The notes: a model not told the origin generated them from the sequence alone. DNA of 64,000 nucleotides from Alisma plantago-aquatica (GCA_963693085.1 OY856409.1:1531144472-1531208471), one strand, 5' to 3'. Positions 46,365-58,873 are shown, numbered from the stretch's first letter. Numbers and translations are program-made.

Positions 46365-49300
46365 CTATAAAGAAAAGAAAACTGTACAACCAGAAGAACT
46401 ATCTATACAAAGATATAGCGAGGCAACATCATTAATACAGCAGGTCCAGAGATCTTCCATCTCCATGCAGGCATCCTCGAACACCCTTCTATTTCTCTCA
46501 AGCCAAATCATGTAGATCATGCAGCTGGCGAGACGTTTGTCCTCTCTTCTAAGCAGCAACAAATCATCCTTGCTATTAACAGAAATTTTGGACTTCTTCA
46601 AGAACAGATCCCATAAGCTTCTAGCATACGAACAGCAGAAAATGAGGTGCTCCAAGTTCTCTTCATGAGCTTTGCAGAAATAACATCTAGAAACGATATA
46701 GAAACCCATTCTTTTAAGATAATCAGCAGTAAGGAGCTTTTCAAGAAAGAACTTCCATAAGAAGATAGACCACCTTCTGGGCATGCCATCAGACCAAATC
46801 CAATAACCCCAGGGAACATTCTCCCATTTAGTTCTACAGATACGCCAACCATCTTTCAAAGTAAAGGAGGAACCCCCTCTAAACAGAATAGCATCTTCAG
46901 CATCAGCATGGATGGTTTGCTTATTAAGAATATCCTTTAAAGCATCACCACCTCTGATCTTCGGAATAATCCAATTACCATTCTCAATAAAGGAGCCAGC
47001 TCTAACTAGTTTTCCTTTCCCCACACGAAAGACAAGCTGGGGGTCAACTACATCAATAAGTCTAACTCCTTCATTAACCCAAGGGTCAAGCCAGAATAAG
47101 AAAGAATTTCCATTACCAAGAACAAGGCAAACGTGATTCAGGAGAGTTTTCCTCTGTTCAAGCATCCTCTTCCAAATCCAAGACGAGTTTGATTTAGCTT
47201 CCACAGACCAGAGAGAGCCCTCTTTCATATACTTTTCATGAATCCATCTGACCCATAAACTGTCCTTCTTAGTAGCAATAGCCCAAAGGTTTTTAAGAAT
47301 ACCTCCAGTAGACCAGTCATCAATGGATCTCACTCCAAGACCCCCTTCCAATTTAGGTCTACAAATATGTTTCTAGGAGACACTATGAATGGATTTCTTT
47401 CCCTCATGATCCTTCCAAATAAAATCTCTCATGGATTTCTCAATCGATTCGATAACAGACTTGGGAAGAGGGAAAGCAGCAATCTAAAATATGCTATACG
47501 AGGAAAGAGTAGAAATGACCAATTCAACCCTTCCAGCTTGGGATAACAGCCGTCCCTTCCAAGAAGCAAGCTTACTATTGATCTTATCCAGAATGGGGGT
47601 ACAAAGACCCTTAGTGAGTCTCCCAGTGAATAATGGAAGACCTAAATAGCGAACAGGCAAGGAACAAACTTTGATATCAAGAATATTGGCAATATTACCC
47701 AAATCAGCCTTTCTACTCAAAAAAATCTGACTTTTATCATTATTAAGCTTAAGACCAGAAACATTATAAAACGTATCAAGGATCAGCTTCCAACAAGAAG
47801 CAGTACTGTCATCCGCTTTAGAGAAAAGCAAAAGGTCATCAGCAAAAGAAATATGAGATATATAAATATCTTCAGACAAAGAAATAGGAATAAGACTTCC
47901 ACTTCTGACTTCATAGCTGATGATAGATGAGAGTCCCTGCATGGCGATAGTGAAAAGAAAGGGAGCTAGTGGATCACCCTGTCTCACCCCGTTAGAAGCA
48001 AAGAAAGCATTAGTCGGGGAACCATTGACCAGAACCTTGTAGGAAGCAGTTTGAAAGCATTCATTAATCCATGTGAGCCAGCAAACAGGAAATCCCATCT
48101 TCGATAAAAGGAAAAGAATATAATCTCTCCTGACCGTATCATAGGCCTTGGCCAAATCAACTTTAATGCACATGTCCTTTTGATTACCAACAAAGGAACT
48201 TAGGACATCATTAGCTAAAAGAATGGCATCACCAATTTTCCTACCATGGATAAACGCAAATTGATTAGGATCAATAAGCGTAGGGAGGATAAACTTCACC
48301 CTATTGGCCATTATCTTAGTGATAATCTTGAAAGTAACATTGCACAAAGAGATGGGTCGAAAGTCCTTCAAGCTAATAGCCCCAGGCTTCTTTGGAATAA
48401 GAGTAATAAAGGTGCTATTACACTCCTTCAAGAGTTTCCCAGAACTGAAAAAACTTTGTACAGCCCTAATGATGTCATCACCAACAATATCCCACACAGA
48501 TTTGAAGAAATAGGAGTTAAACCCATCGGGTCCAGGGGCCTTGTCATCCTTCATGTTTTTGACAACATCAGTAATTTCTTCCTTAGAAACCACTTTACGA
48601 AGGTCATCAAACTGAGAGTTAGAAATAGTAGGAACAGACCAATTATCATTCCATTGGAATTCATCACTACAGGTATCATTAAAGAGGTTAACATAAAACC
48701 CTCTAATAGTATCCTTAATGATATCGCCATCATAAATCTTGTTGCCCATGTGGTCTTCAAGAACATTGATATTATTGATAAGTCTTCTCGACTTAATGGA
48801 AGCATAGAAGAAAGCAGAATTCCTATCCCCCAATTTCAACCATTGGATCCTGCTTTTTTGTTTCAAAAAATTTTCTTCATCTTTCAAAGCTTGAACGGCC
48901 TCCTGTCTAAGAGCAGATAGCTGAACACTTTTAGCTTCATCATTAGGATCAGCATCAACCTCTTCTTGTAAACATTTAGCCCTGGCTTCAAGTTCTTTGG
49001 CCTTCGATAGAAAATTTCCAACACTATCTCTATTCCACCTTCTCAAAGCATTAGTGACAGCATGGAGTCTTTGATATACCCTGTACATGGGAGTACCTTC
49101 ATACACATTCCCATTCCAAGCTTCCTCCACAACTTTCCTATAAGAGTTTTTGTTGGTCCAAGAATTGATGAAGCGAAAAGGACTAAACCCCTTTTTGCTT
49201 ATGTCAAATCTCAAAGCAATGGGTCTATGATCACTGACTATAGAGGAAATGACTTCACCCCAACAAAAGGGAAAATCAGAAAGGAAGGAAGCTCAAGTCA

Positions 49301-49950
49301 CAGAAGATACGATCAATTTTAGAATAAGTACTCTTACCATTCTTACTATGACTGTCCCAAGTATAAAACTGTCCCTTCATAGACACTTCAATAAGACCAG
49401 TTTCACCAAGAATATGATTGAAATCCCTCATACTTCTACTAGATGGGGGATGTTTACCCAACCTCTCCCCAGGGAGTCTAACAGCATTAAAGTCACCTAG
49501 AACACACCACCTTTGTGGGTTGGAACCAGCAATAGAAGAAATAGAGCTCCATAGAAGACTCCTTTCATTATCATCATTAGCTCCATAGACAGCAGACATA
49601 TCAAAGCACATTCCAACTTTCCTGATATTGTAGTGAATAAATTGCTCGTTAACAAGAACTTTGTTCACCTCCACATTAGGGTCCATCCACATGATAATGA
49701 TTCTGGTATAGGAATAGAAGTCAGAATTGTAAATATAGAAAGCATTGCGCCAGATCGAGTTAACAAAGTCCTGGACAACATCTTTTTTAATTCTAGATTC
49801 TAGGATGACGTAAATATCCGCCTTATTACCCCTAATCTCATTGTAGATGTGAGAGATTTTATTAGCTCCACCCCTCACATTCCACGACATAACATTGAAA
49901 GGACTAATCATTAGGAATGGGCGGTTTGTCATTCCCATCCTTCTCCTCAT
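46365..49950 (-). pseudogene. LINE ORF2: endonuclease, reverse transcriptase, zf-RVT (broken)
   Basis: ORF2 nicks DNA and copies the LINE RNA there. The N-terminal apurinic-type endonuclease (49950-49276) shows MSWNVRGG and GDFNAV. Its last motif, SDHRPI, is in a different frame, so there is a frameshift near 49280. Reverse transcriptase (49214-47484) has KAPGPDGF, the AYDTV block, GVRQGDPLAPFLF and the intact catalytic FADD. TAG stops follow at 47484-47486 and 47373-47375. The second is where relatives have Trp. The C-terminal zf-RVT domain (WSIFLWKFFLEKLLTADYLKRM, then CYFC...HLIFCC) runs to about 46560. Three lesions make this copy inactive. Confidence 0.94.
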
Positions 49951-51172
49951 CAGTAGACAGTAGGGAGAATTTATTCAGAACCGAGGGGATATCCCTGTTA
50001 TTCACAGCTTTTGGAGCCACCTTTGGGGGAGATCTAGATTTCTTCCTTCTTGTTTCCCACACTACTTCAGGTGAAGTATTAGGAGTAGTCAATATCTGAA
50101 CTCCAATCCCAATTCTCTGAGATAACGGATAAGAAGAGCTAGAAGCAGCCACAGCAGAAACCTGTTCCCTGGGATTCATGTCAGCGGTCACTACCTGCTT
50201 CCCCTTATCCAACACACTGATTACAGTTTCATCTAGAGAAATAGTTGAGTCTTGAATAGCTTCAACATCATCAACAAATATCTCCCCATCGTCTGATTTG
50301 TTCGTAGTAGAGTTAGCTTTAGGGACCCAAGCCTTTTCTCTCTTATTGCCATTCCTGTGTTTGTTCGAAGCTGGCATTTGCAATTCTGAAGGAGCTCCAC
50401 ACAAACTTGATTCATGGCCAAATAGACCACAGACCAAACACCTAGTGGGCTCCCATTCGTACTCAAATAAGATAGTGTCCAATTGACCATCATCACTAGC
50501 AATCTGCAACTCCTTAGGGAATGTGAAGTTTAGAGGAATAAGAACCTGCAAACGAGCATACTCAAGACGAAGGAATTCATTTGTAAATCTATCCGGTTGA
50601 AGTGGGACTCCCAAATATGAGCCAATTTTATTGAACATCTCTGCGTCCCAGAGTTCCAGCGACAGGTTAAACACCTTAATCCAGATTGGAACTTCAATAA
50701 GTTTAAGCTTCTCCAATGGCTCACCTCTCTCCCAGCGCTTGATGATCAATGGCTTTCCGGCGACGAACCACGGGCCTCCATCAATAGCTGTGTTCAAATC
50801 TTCATCCTCCGAGAACAGAATGATGAAGTATCCTCTGCCCCGTGATCTCACTTCAATGGAGCCTTTGGCCTGCCAGATTTGGGCAAAATGTCGTGCAAGA
50901 ACAGGCCAATTAGGCTTCAGACCAACAACGTATCCTGCTGTTGCCTTGCTCCATCTAGTAAGGTTCCTGTCAGCAATAGATTTCGAGTAGATCAGTTTGC
51001 CGTCCTGAAAGTCGATTGGCGTCTTCTTCAAGCAAACAGGACCACCACTCCTCTTCTCCTTGAACAGATCTGACCACGACTTTGCCTCCTTCGCCACAGA
51101 GACAGCATTATTTCTCTTCTTCACTACCGCACCCGGATCTGGAGGATTGGCCGAGGACGACGGCGCCTTCAT
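49904..51172 (-). CDS. LINE ORF1: DUF4283 and CCHC RNA-binding protein
   Basis: An open frame of 422 residues. Plant L1 ORF1 proteins bind LINE RNA. Residues about 70-210 match the DUF4283 fold (ARHFAQIW, RGRGYFIILF, PWFVAGKPLIIKRW, LEVPIWIKV-type segments). A CCHC knuckle (CLVCGLFGHESSLC) lies at 245-258, followed by a low-complexity tail. The stop falls inside the start of ORF2, which overlaps by about 47 bases in another frame, a usual LINE arrangement. No premature stop is visible, so this is the best preserved LINE gene here. The ATG at 51172 lies about 55 bases from the 5' end. Confidence 0.92.
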   Translation of the reverse strand: MKAPSSSANPPDPGAVVKKRNNAVSVAKEAKSWSDLFKEKRSGGPVCLKKTPIDFQDGKLIYSKSIADRNLTRWSKATAGYVVGLKPNWPVLARHFAQIWQAKGSIEVRSRGRGYFIILFSEDEDLNTAIDGGPWFVAGKPLIIKRWERGEPLEKLKLIEVPIWIKVFNLSLELWDAEMFNKIGSYLGVPLQPDRFTNEFLRLEYARLQVLIPLNFTFPKELQIASDDGQLDTILFEYEWEPTRCLVCGLFGHESSLCGAPSELQMPASNKHRNGNKREKAWVPKANSTTNKSDDGEIFVDDVEAIQDSTISLDETVISVLDKGKQVVTADMNPREQVSAVAASSSSYPLSQRIGIGVQILTTPNTSPEVVWETRRKKSRSPPKVAPKAVNNRDIPSVLNKFSLLSTDEEKDGNDKPPIPND

Positions 51173-51228
51173 CGCCTCCTCGCTCGCCCCCCGTTCGCCT
51201 CCTCATTCGCCAGAGCGGGAGCCATCAA

Positions 51229-51264
51229 ATAAGAAAAGGAATGATGAGTTAGCTTGGATTCCTA
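51229..51264. repeat. 36-bp duplicate at the LINE 5' junction
   Basis: This is an exact copy of 51329-51364, offset by exactly 100 bases. The second copy is in its proper place, encoding YKKRNDELAWIP after the second knuckle of the SIRE-like gag. The first sits directly against the LINE 5' end. It looks like a template-switch filler made at insertion. Confidence 0.85.
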
Positions 51265-51369
51265 TTAGTTGATGCTATTAGTTGTCATTATTGCATGCGT
51301 CTTGGACACTATTCATTTTCATGCCCATATAAGAAAAGGAATGATGAGTTAGCTTGGATTCCTAAAACC
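51265..51369 (+). pseudogene. SIRE-like gag, distal end with second zinc knuckle
   Basis: After the LINE the gene resumes with CHYCMRLGHYSFSC (51283-51324), a second C-X2-C-X4-H-X4-C knuckle, then PYKKRNDELAWIPKT and a TAA-TAG. In complete SIRE-type elements protease and integrase follow. Here the frame ends and no pol is found. Confidence 0.82.
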
Positions 51370-52523
51370 TAATAGCTTAAAATTAACTAGTTGAGATTTG
51401 ACCTAAACTGATTCTTGATATCATAATGTCTTATCTCAACACAATTGAGCTCCAATTTGCATTATCTCCTTTTGGTGGAAATCAATTAACAGTTCTGAAC
51501 ATATTCCAGAAACTTAGTCGGTCGAGAATTTGTCAACCGAGTGAACATTCGGTCGAGAAATTGTCGACCGAGCATGCCACTGATTTACAGGCTGCTGTAA
51601 AATTGCTGAAATTGATCAAAATTGCTATCTATTTGTAATTAATGACTGTAAAATAAAGTATAAATCATGGAAATTATCCTTGAAAGTCTACTTGAGATTA
51701 ATTTGGTTTATTCTCTGAATAATTTAAGTCAAAAATTAAAATTATGCTTAGTTTTAAAGGAAATTTCTGCTTTTATCATTATATGCTCTTATTGATCTAT
51801 CATAGGCAAGCAAAATGATTCATTGGTGATATATCTCTTAGAAATGCCTACATAGAGCACCATGTAACAAACTTTTTATTGGCATCTTTAAAGGATTTGA
51901 AATATTTATCACTTAAACATGCATCAAAATTGATATGAATGCTTAATTGGAAATCTGCAAATTTCTGCCTCTTGGTTAAAACAAAATTTAGCCAAGGGGC
52001 ACTATGGTCGTAGTCAAGGGCGACCTAAAATAAGCTTTGACAAAATGCTTATTTGGACATCAATTTATTGAACTTAATCTTAGTATACTTTTGATAAAGG
52101 TCAAAATCAAAATTTAAAATCATTTGTGACCTTAAAAGCCTTAAATTGCGTAAATTGTAAGATTAAGGGGGAGCTTATAAAAACATCCTTTGCAAATGAT
52201 TGAGAAACAAATTTTGGATAAATTAGACAAAAATGATATTAAACCCTTATTCCTAATAGAATATCTATTTAAGGGGGAGCATAATATAAAATTAAGGGGG
52301 AGAAGAAAAATAAAATATTCAACTTGGATATCTTTTTGAAATGACAAAGGGGGAGAAAGAATATAAAAACAAAAATATAAATGAGTTTCATCTTGATGGC
52401 TAGAATTCACTTGCAAAAACAAGAATGGCTACAAAAGGTAAATTTCAGGTATGAAACTCACATGCTTTATATTTCCTTATTTCATATTTAGGAAATGTTT
52501 GTCATCTTCAAAAAGGGGGAGAT
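51370..52523 (+). other. SIRE-like 3' internal region with repeated purine tracts
   Basis: Non-coding. Two more hairpin modules of the LTR type lie at about 51513-51573 (one reads CGGTCGAGAATTTGTCAACCGAG). Five AAGGGGGAG tracts follow, at about 52167, 52273, 52295, 52349 and, directly before the 3' LTR, 52510-52523. The last is the working polypurine tract by position. Confidence 0.85.
52510..52523 (+). promoter_or_regulatory. SIRE-like polypurine tract
   Basis: AAAAAGGGGGAGAT directly before the 3' LTR. Confidence 0.9.
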
Positions 52524-53933
52524 TGTTGGATAAATTGGACATTATGATAAATCCCTTTGTTTCGATGATGACAAACATTTCATTCTTGTTGATCTAATGT
52601 GCTACTTGAGTGTTGCAGGAATAAAGTGGATGACAAAGATTCTAGGGAAACTATACGCTTGAATGATTGTAAATGTCATGCAATGTAATCAATTGTAAAC
52701 TTGTACAAACATATAATGTACAAGTACTTAGATTTCATGTAAATCAAGTGTTAGATCTTCCCTAGCTAATCACCTCACTTAGATAGGTCATCCCTTTCAA
52801 ATAAGTTCACATATGCACACTCACACACACAGATAGTGCCTTAATTGAAAGATTGAAACAAGGTCAATCTCGGTCGACCACACTCCTTGACCGAGACACT
52901 CTCGGTCGACAAACTTCTCGACCGAGAATGACCCAAGTAGCCGTTAGACACAGCTGACAAAGTAGTTGGCAGTTGCAAATGAACGTTGATCCAGAGAGCC
53001 TGTCGGTCGACAAAACTTCGACCGAGTAGGTATCTCGGTCGACAATTTGTCGACCGAGATGGTCTCTGACAGCAACTGCAGAATAAAGTAACTAGCCGTT
53101 ACTAATGCACCTAAATTATATCTAACGGCTAGTTAAGCACTTAGAAGCCCCTAGAAGTTGTCTAGAACGTCCTTAAGCATCCATAGGCCACTCCTATAAA
53201 TAGGACATGCCTTAGGACACTAAAAGACACCTAAGACATACTTGTGCTATACTTGAGCTTGAATACACACTTGCAATCTGTTTTAGAGCAATAGAGCAAT
53301 TCCTACACTTGCCATTCATCCCTATTTCTCCCATTTCGTGTCCTATAGGCTAGTATCTCCTATCCACTACAATCACATTGTCATACACATTGGTTAGGAG
53401 ATCTATACGCTTGATATAGGCAAATCAAGCCTTGTGCTTACAACTGTATTGTAATTTCTATTTTCCTTCTTGTTCCTTTTATCCTTTGTACTCTCCTTGC
53501 TACTCCTAGGGTTGGAGGCTGCGGATCGGAGAGGGTTGACTTCTCAGGTGGAGAAGGGGACTTCAAGCTACTTCAAGAAGGCTATCACACGGGAAGCTAC
53601 TTCAGAAGGCTGGTGCAATGGGAGTTGGTGCACCTACTTCAAGGGAAGGCTGCTTCAAGGTTGGGCGATTACTTCTAGGTGAAGGCTGCTTGAAGGGTTT
53701 GGGAAAAGAAATTGTATTTTATGTAAAGTCCTTGCGAGGTAATAAAATAAATTTCTTTTCAAATCCCGGTTGGGTAAGCAACCGGGTAGTGGACTGACTT
53801 CCTTAGTATTTGGTAAGGTTGGAACCACTCTAAACCTTGTCTCCTTGTCCAATATTTTCATTGTGGTTGTTTGAGTTAAATTATTGTTTAAAATTGTTTA
53901 AAACTCTATTCACCCCCCCTCTAGTAGTTTTCA
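52524..53933 (+). repeat. SIRE-like 3' LTR (1410 bp)
   Basis: Same length as the 5' LTR, with about 14 substitutions by eye and no indels noticed. Most differences are C/T or G/A. Confidence 0.97.
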
Positions 53934-53938
53934 CATAC
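53934..53938. repeat. Target-site duplication of the SIRE-like copia, right copy
   Basis: CATAC, identical to 43254-43258. Confidence 0.95.
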
Positions 53939-54513
53939 TCGGTGATGTTCATCGTTCCTTGTTGCAACTTCTCAAACTGTCTAATCTTCTCATCCATATA
54001 CGTCTTTGGAAAGTACCTGGTGACGAACTCGCGTCGAAACACTTCCCAACTGATCACCTCACCAGGCCGCTTCTCTTCTTCGATGGTCCACCAGTGACCA
54101 GCACTACCCTTCAGAAGGTAGACAACATGCTTTACCTTATCTGCTTGGGGGATTTCAAGGATCTGGAAAGCCTTCTCAAGACTTGTCAACCACAGATCTG
54201 CATCCGCTGGATCAGCCGTCCCAACATACTCCGAAGCTCCAACTCGGCGAAGCCGCTCGAAGGTCTTCCCAATACCCGATGCTTCTCCACGGGGAGCCTG
54301 TGCTCTCGGAGGAGGAACTGGCAATCGCTCAACCATGAGATTCATCGTAGCCATCATCTGCCCCATAAGATGTTGGTAGGTAGAATGTTCAAGAATGGCT
54401 GGGTTAGGTTGGGGGACCTCAGGCACCCGATCTCCATGTGCCTGCTCAAAAGCTCCATCAACTGATGCAGCATCACTATGCTCAGGAGCATGTTCTTCAT
54501 GGTTTCCAGACAT
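53934..54513 (-). pseudogene. E2 gag, N-terminal half
   Basis: This open frame starts at the ATG 54513-54511 (MSGNHEEHAPEHSD) and runs through GKTFERLRRVGA, DADLWLTSLEKAFQILEIP, GHWWTIEEEKRPGEV, TRYFPKTYMDEKIRQFEKL to MNITEY, where the SIRE-like copia interrupts it. Its partner is 42679-43258. It has no premature stop before the insertion, unlike E1, and serves as the reference for the E1 frameshift near 8640. Confidence 0.92.
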
Positions 54514-54621
54514 CTTGTCTTTTCTTCTGCTGAGGGCAGAAGATATTGTAAGAAAACTTGGAAAACTCGTAAGAACAGACTCACCCTAGTCCTAAATCCC
54601 TGTAGACTCAGCGTACCTAAA

Positions 54622-54633
54622 GCTCTGATACCA
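54622..54633 (-). promoter_or_regulatory. E2 primer binding site
   Basis: TGGTATCAGAGC on the minus strand, four bases after the 5' LTR. Confidence 0.95.
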
Positions 54634-54637
54634 AACT

Positions 54638-57264
54638 TGTGGCAACACATCCCACTATCACACCGATAGTGAGGTGTTACACGAAAACGTGCGGAAATCA
54701 CCATAACCACAGATTATCAAAAACACGGGTTAATTAAAACCGTTTGCGAAAAGCTGATAAACTGAGAAACTATTGCATTCCAGTCCTCATCCTGCACAGA
54801 AACAAGTCATATATATATGTAAACAAATTCTGATACGTGTCCACAGCTTAAAGGAACAACTTCCTATCCATCACATGAGTTCACCACCTGTTCATAACAC
54901 AAAGGCCCACATCCGGCCGACAACAGGATATACAAAACATCAACGATCATACATCGTGAAACAACGTCAAAACACTGCCAAGGACCTGAGAGTACAGGGA
55001 TGACTCTAGACTCTACTACAAAACATCCAAAATAGCACATGTCCATCGCTTGCCTTCTACTGCTCGTCAAGATGCTCGGCCGCAACACCACGACCGCTAC
55101 CACGTCTAGCTCGACCACCTAAAAAGGGTGTAAACCAGCGGGGTGAGACAATTGAACATTGTCCCAGCGGGAAACATAACTTCCTCACCACAACTACAGA
55201 ACCTCAGAAAGATAAAGATATACAACAGATAACTAATAACATGTATAACAAGAGCAGTCTATATAAAGCAAAGCCGTTCTTACCGACAAGCGTACCAGCT
55301 GTACGAAAGGCATATAACCAAATATCTTTCAATGGAACATGATTGAAAAGATAGAATATATTTCTACATAACATGATTATCAAGATAAGATATATTGCCA
55401 CATAACCTGAGGAATATAAAAGGAACTGCAAGATATAACAAAGATATCTACACAAACAAGGCCTCAACCAATGATCCATATTTTGCCTTAGTACTGATTA
55501 TACGGCGGCGTTACGTATTTTATTATGCCCTGAGGAAGTGAACCATACCGCACAAAACCAACCTTCAGCTGCAAAGCCTAGTGCCATTCAAGGTCAATGG
55601 AAGAGTCGGACTCCACGACCTCACCCCTCGTGGTTAGTACACGAGAAACAAAGCAGGACCGCCGTCTCATGCTCAAGTGGCCTTTATCCACTGGGTCAGC
55701 TCCTCAGGCTACCCTCTACCTAACGCGCCTCGGTATAGGTCACAACACTAGTAAAACTGAGCCATGGACCTAATCACCGTTCTCTGAGCCATGAACGCAT
55801 TCATGCTCATCATAACACATATCCAGAGCCATGGGCCATGTTCACCATGCTCATCACATACCCGAGTCTGCAACCGCAGCTGCACATGTTTACCTCTCTA
55901 TTTGAGGCTAGGAGAAACCTCGCATATTCAAAAATATGTGCTCCGGGTTAACCCGCAGGAGAACCCATTTCACCATCACCAAGTCCTGAAGGTGATGGAT
56001 CTATGGCTAGGGAAAACTACATGATATATTTCACTGTGATTAATTAGTGTCTTTTAGATGGATTGCAAGATTCAACCAAGTTGTATAACATGCAAGCTAT
56101 AAAAGGAAATAAACAACATAACTCAACATTATGCTTTCATTACAATTCACATTATATTGATCCATCACAAGGATCCCACATCACATGTTATTACTTGGCC
56201 TCTTGCCAACCATCCAAATCCATCTCAAGGATCATCACATACCATGGGATCTCAATCCCTCATCCTGTACTTTCACTACCTCTCAAAACTCACATTGACA
56301 TTATATGACAAACACAACATACATGTAACCTATTCAACAAGAGTAATTATCAGAGTGATGTACTCATCACATATGTCTCATAGCCTTTTCATGACTAAGC
56401 ATCACCAGCATGGTTAGGTTATACAAAAATCATAGCTTCAACATAAGGACTATGCTTGCTATCATGGAATGACATTCAAGATGCTACACTTATCAATCTT
56501 ACTCTATCTGGTGATCAAGTGCATAAGGCACATCGTAAAGCAACTATTTATGTACTTATCCTTGCCTCAGCATTACACAGATATTCAAGGGAATCACTCC
56601 ATACATATGGTCATGTTTAGATATAAAAGGTCAAACGTTATCATTACCACTACCATTCGTTAGGTAAACCACTTACCATTATTACTACTATTACCACCAC
56701 CATTTGTTGATTAAGTGCTTTCTCACACCAAGTCGCATTAGTGACTCTATACTTTCTTAATCATGCTTCAACTTATGACCACATGCATAAGACACATCAT
56801 TAAACAATTATATCTAGACTTGTCCTCATCTTAGTATTGTATAATTAATCAAGGTGTTTACTTCATGCATGTTATCATGCTAGATATGCAGAATAAGCAT
56901 TGCCATTAAGCAAACCGCTAGTGTAACTACCACTATTCTCCTTATCATTAACAGATAAACATGATGATCACTTCATGCATATAGCCATGCTACTACCATT
57001 ACCATTCTTAACATGGACAGATAATCATAATAACTTAGAAATGCATATTATCCACACAGGGTGACATTAGAGATTATATCCTTTTCTTAATCATGCCTCA
57101 TAACATTCTGCATTACATACTCATTATTATTCTTGGGTATTATACCGATGATTACGATGATTAAGATAAAAAGAACTAACGTTGCCATTATCATTATTAA
57201 GCATAGCACATACCATCATCATTATCATTACTATTAGCAAAGAGTCACCATTGTTTGGAAGCAA

Positions 57265-57302
<38 letters not shown>

Positions 57303-58868
57303 CTAGTTGTTTTATGCTAAGAGGATCCATCACAAAAGGATAACAAACCCTCACAAAAGCTCGCCACAACCCTCGCTAAAAGAAGGATGTAACGACCACC
57401 TGTCCTCACCCAAACACAACACACAACGGTAGGTACAGAAAGAGAGGCAATGCTGCGTTGCCACCAAGGCAACCAGCGTGCGCGACACAACGTTACAAGG
57501 AGGGGGGTAACACGCAACGAGAGGAGATGTGTCAGGCAACACCCCGTCTCGCCCCTGCATTATCGGCCGATGCACCAGGGCAACACAACACCCGTCACAC
57601 CCTACTCCCAACGCCTGATACAAGGCTAGCTTAACGGCCAGGTCACCACCAAACACCAAAAACCATGAGAGAGGATATATCCACAAAACGTGCCACAACC
57701 AGGTCAAGGCCTAGCGACCGACACACACCAAAGGTATGGGCGTGACGCCCTTCACAAGAGCTAGCGTATCGCCCGTTACAAGGGCAGGCATAACGCCCGC
57801 CATCTCATCCTATCGCCCAACAAGGCCTATCGGTCAACATACCATACTAAGTCTATCGACTAACACAAAAGCCAACATGTCGCCCATACACTAAACCAAA
57901 GGATATCGTCCAACAGGTCACCTTCTTCCTCAAACACAAAGTGCTAAAAACCCTAGATCACAAGGAACACAACTCACCAAGAAACTCTAAACCATAAGGA
58001 GGATCGGCCAACAAAGATATTAAAGAAAGGTACTAAGCTACTATCATGCATATAAACAAGATCAAAGCAAAAGATAATGTAGCTAGGGTTAGAAGTTATG
58101 CAACCCGCCTTAAGCTCCAAGCTCCAAGGAAGAAGAAGAGTTCCAAGCTTCAAGGGATATTGACCACCACAGCTCCTCCAAGGGGGTATCGGCCACCACT
58201 GCTCTTTCAAGGGGGTGTATCGGCCGACACAAGCAAGGAAAGGAAGGAGTGTCGTGCACTCAAGGTGGAGGAAAGACTAAGGAAGCAAAGGAACTCAAAT
58301 CAAGGGAAAGAACCACCTATATAGAAGGAAAGGGAGGAGAAAACAAGGTTGTTCTAGACAAGGTGTCGTCCACCCAAAGGACACTTGTCCTAGAGCTCAA
58401 GCCACCACTCTATCAAGCCTGATACACTTGTCCAAGACATGCTCCAAGTGTCCACCAAACAAGGTCAAGGTTGGACCAAGCATCATGGGCAACACAACCA
58501 CTTGCACTATGGGCGACACCACACTCCTAGGCCGACATACTCACTTCCTGGGCAAACCAAAGCTCAACCAAGCCCAAACAAGGCACCTCAAGGCCCAAAC
58601 AAGCTCAACCAAGGCCCAAAGAACTCAAGCAACGAGCCCAAGCCTTCCTCTCAACCCTAGAGGAAGCAAAGAGAGGGAGGAACACCTCACAAGGTGACAA
58701 ACTTGCACACAAAACCCTAGACTTGGGTTATTTGCAAGCAGCACCTCCAACTCTCAACAAAGCACAACTAACCCTAATCACCACTAAAAGGTGATTAGCA
58801 GGCATCAAAGCACCAGGGTTAAGCAAAGAAAACAAGGTAAGCCCTAAACGAAGGTCAGGGTCCTTACA
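54638..58868 (-). repeat. E2 5' LTR (right copy, 4231 bp)
   Basis: Collinear with 36279-40545. A minus-strand TATATA lies at 58318-58323, matching the E1 site. The run at 57267-57302 is the shorter AT microsatellite. Confidence 0.95.
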
Positions 58869-58873
58869 CCTAT
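58869..58873. repeat. Target-site duplication of E2, right copy
   Basis: CCTAT, identical to 36274-36278. Confidence 0.95.

Larger units (their letters stand above)
46253..51228 (-). mobile_element. Plant L1-type LINE, near full length
   Basis: On the minus strand the order is a short 5' leader, ORF1 (51172-49904), ORF2 with endonuclease, reverse transcriptase and zf-RVT (49950-46365), a 3' tail of about 100 bases, and a run of 12 A (46264-46253). It lies inside the SIRE-like gag: codons of that gag end at 46252 and the gene resumes after about 51265. I find no ordinary target duplication. The right junction instead carries a 36-bp copy of nearby target DNA. Confidence 0.93.
43259..53933 (+). 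mobile_element. SIRE/Maximus-like Ty1/copia element lacking pol
   Basis: A plus-strand element with two 1410-bp LTRs (43259-44668, 52524-53933), CATAC duplication, tRNA-Met primer site and several GGGGGAG purine tracts. Gag has the SIRE features: UBN2 capsid, zinc knuckle, acidic stretch, a coiled coil and a second knuckle. Protease, integrase, RT and RNase H are absent. After the second knuckle only about 1.15 kb of non-coding DNA leads to the 3' LTR. I count about 14 LTR differences by eye (about 1%), so it is the youngest LTR element here. A LINE sits in its gag. Confidence 0.95.
36279..58868 (-). mobile_element. E2: Ty3/gypsy element of the E1 family, RT lost, disrupted by nested insertions
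   Basis: E2 is on the minus strand with LTRs 36279-40545 and 54638-58868, a CCTAT duplication, and an intact tRNA-Met primer site. Without the nested copia it is about 11.9 kb. Its internal region holds gag and the integrase/chromodomain end only. Protease, RT and RNase H are replaced by about 830 bp of unrelated DNA. The LTRs differ by a few percent by eye. An element without RT must have been copied in trans, or lost pol after insertion. Confidence 0.95.

Noticed and set aside
48246..48920. 224-codon plus-strand frame
   Set aside because: It is the antisense shadow of the LINE reverse transcriptase.
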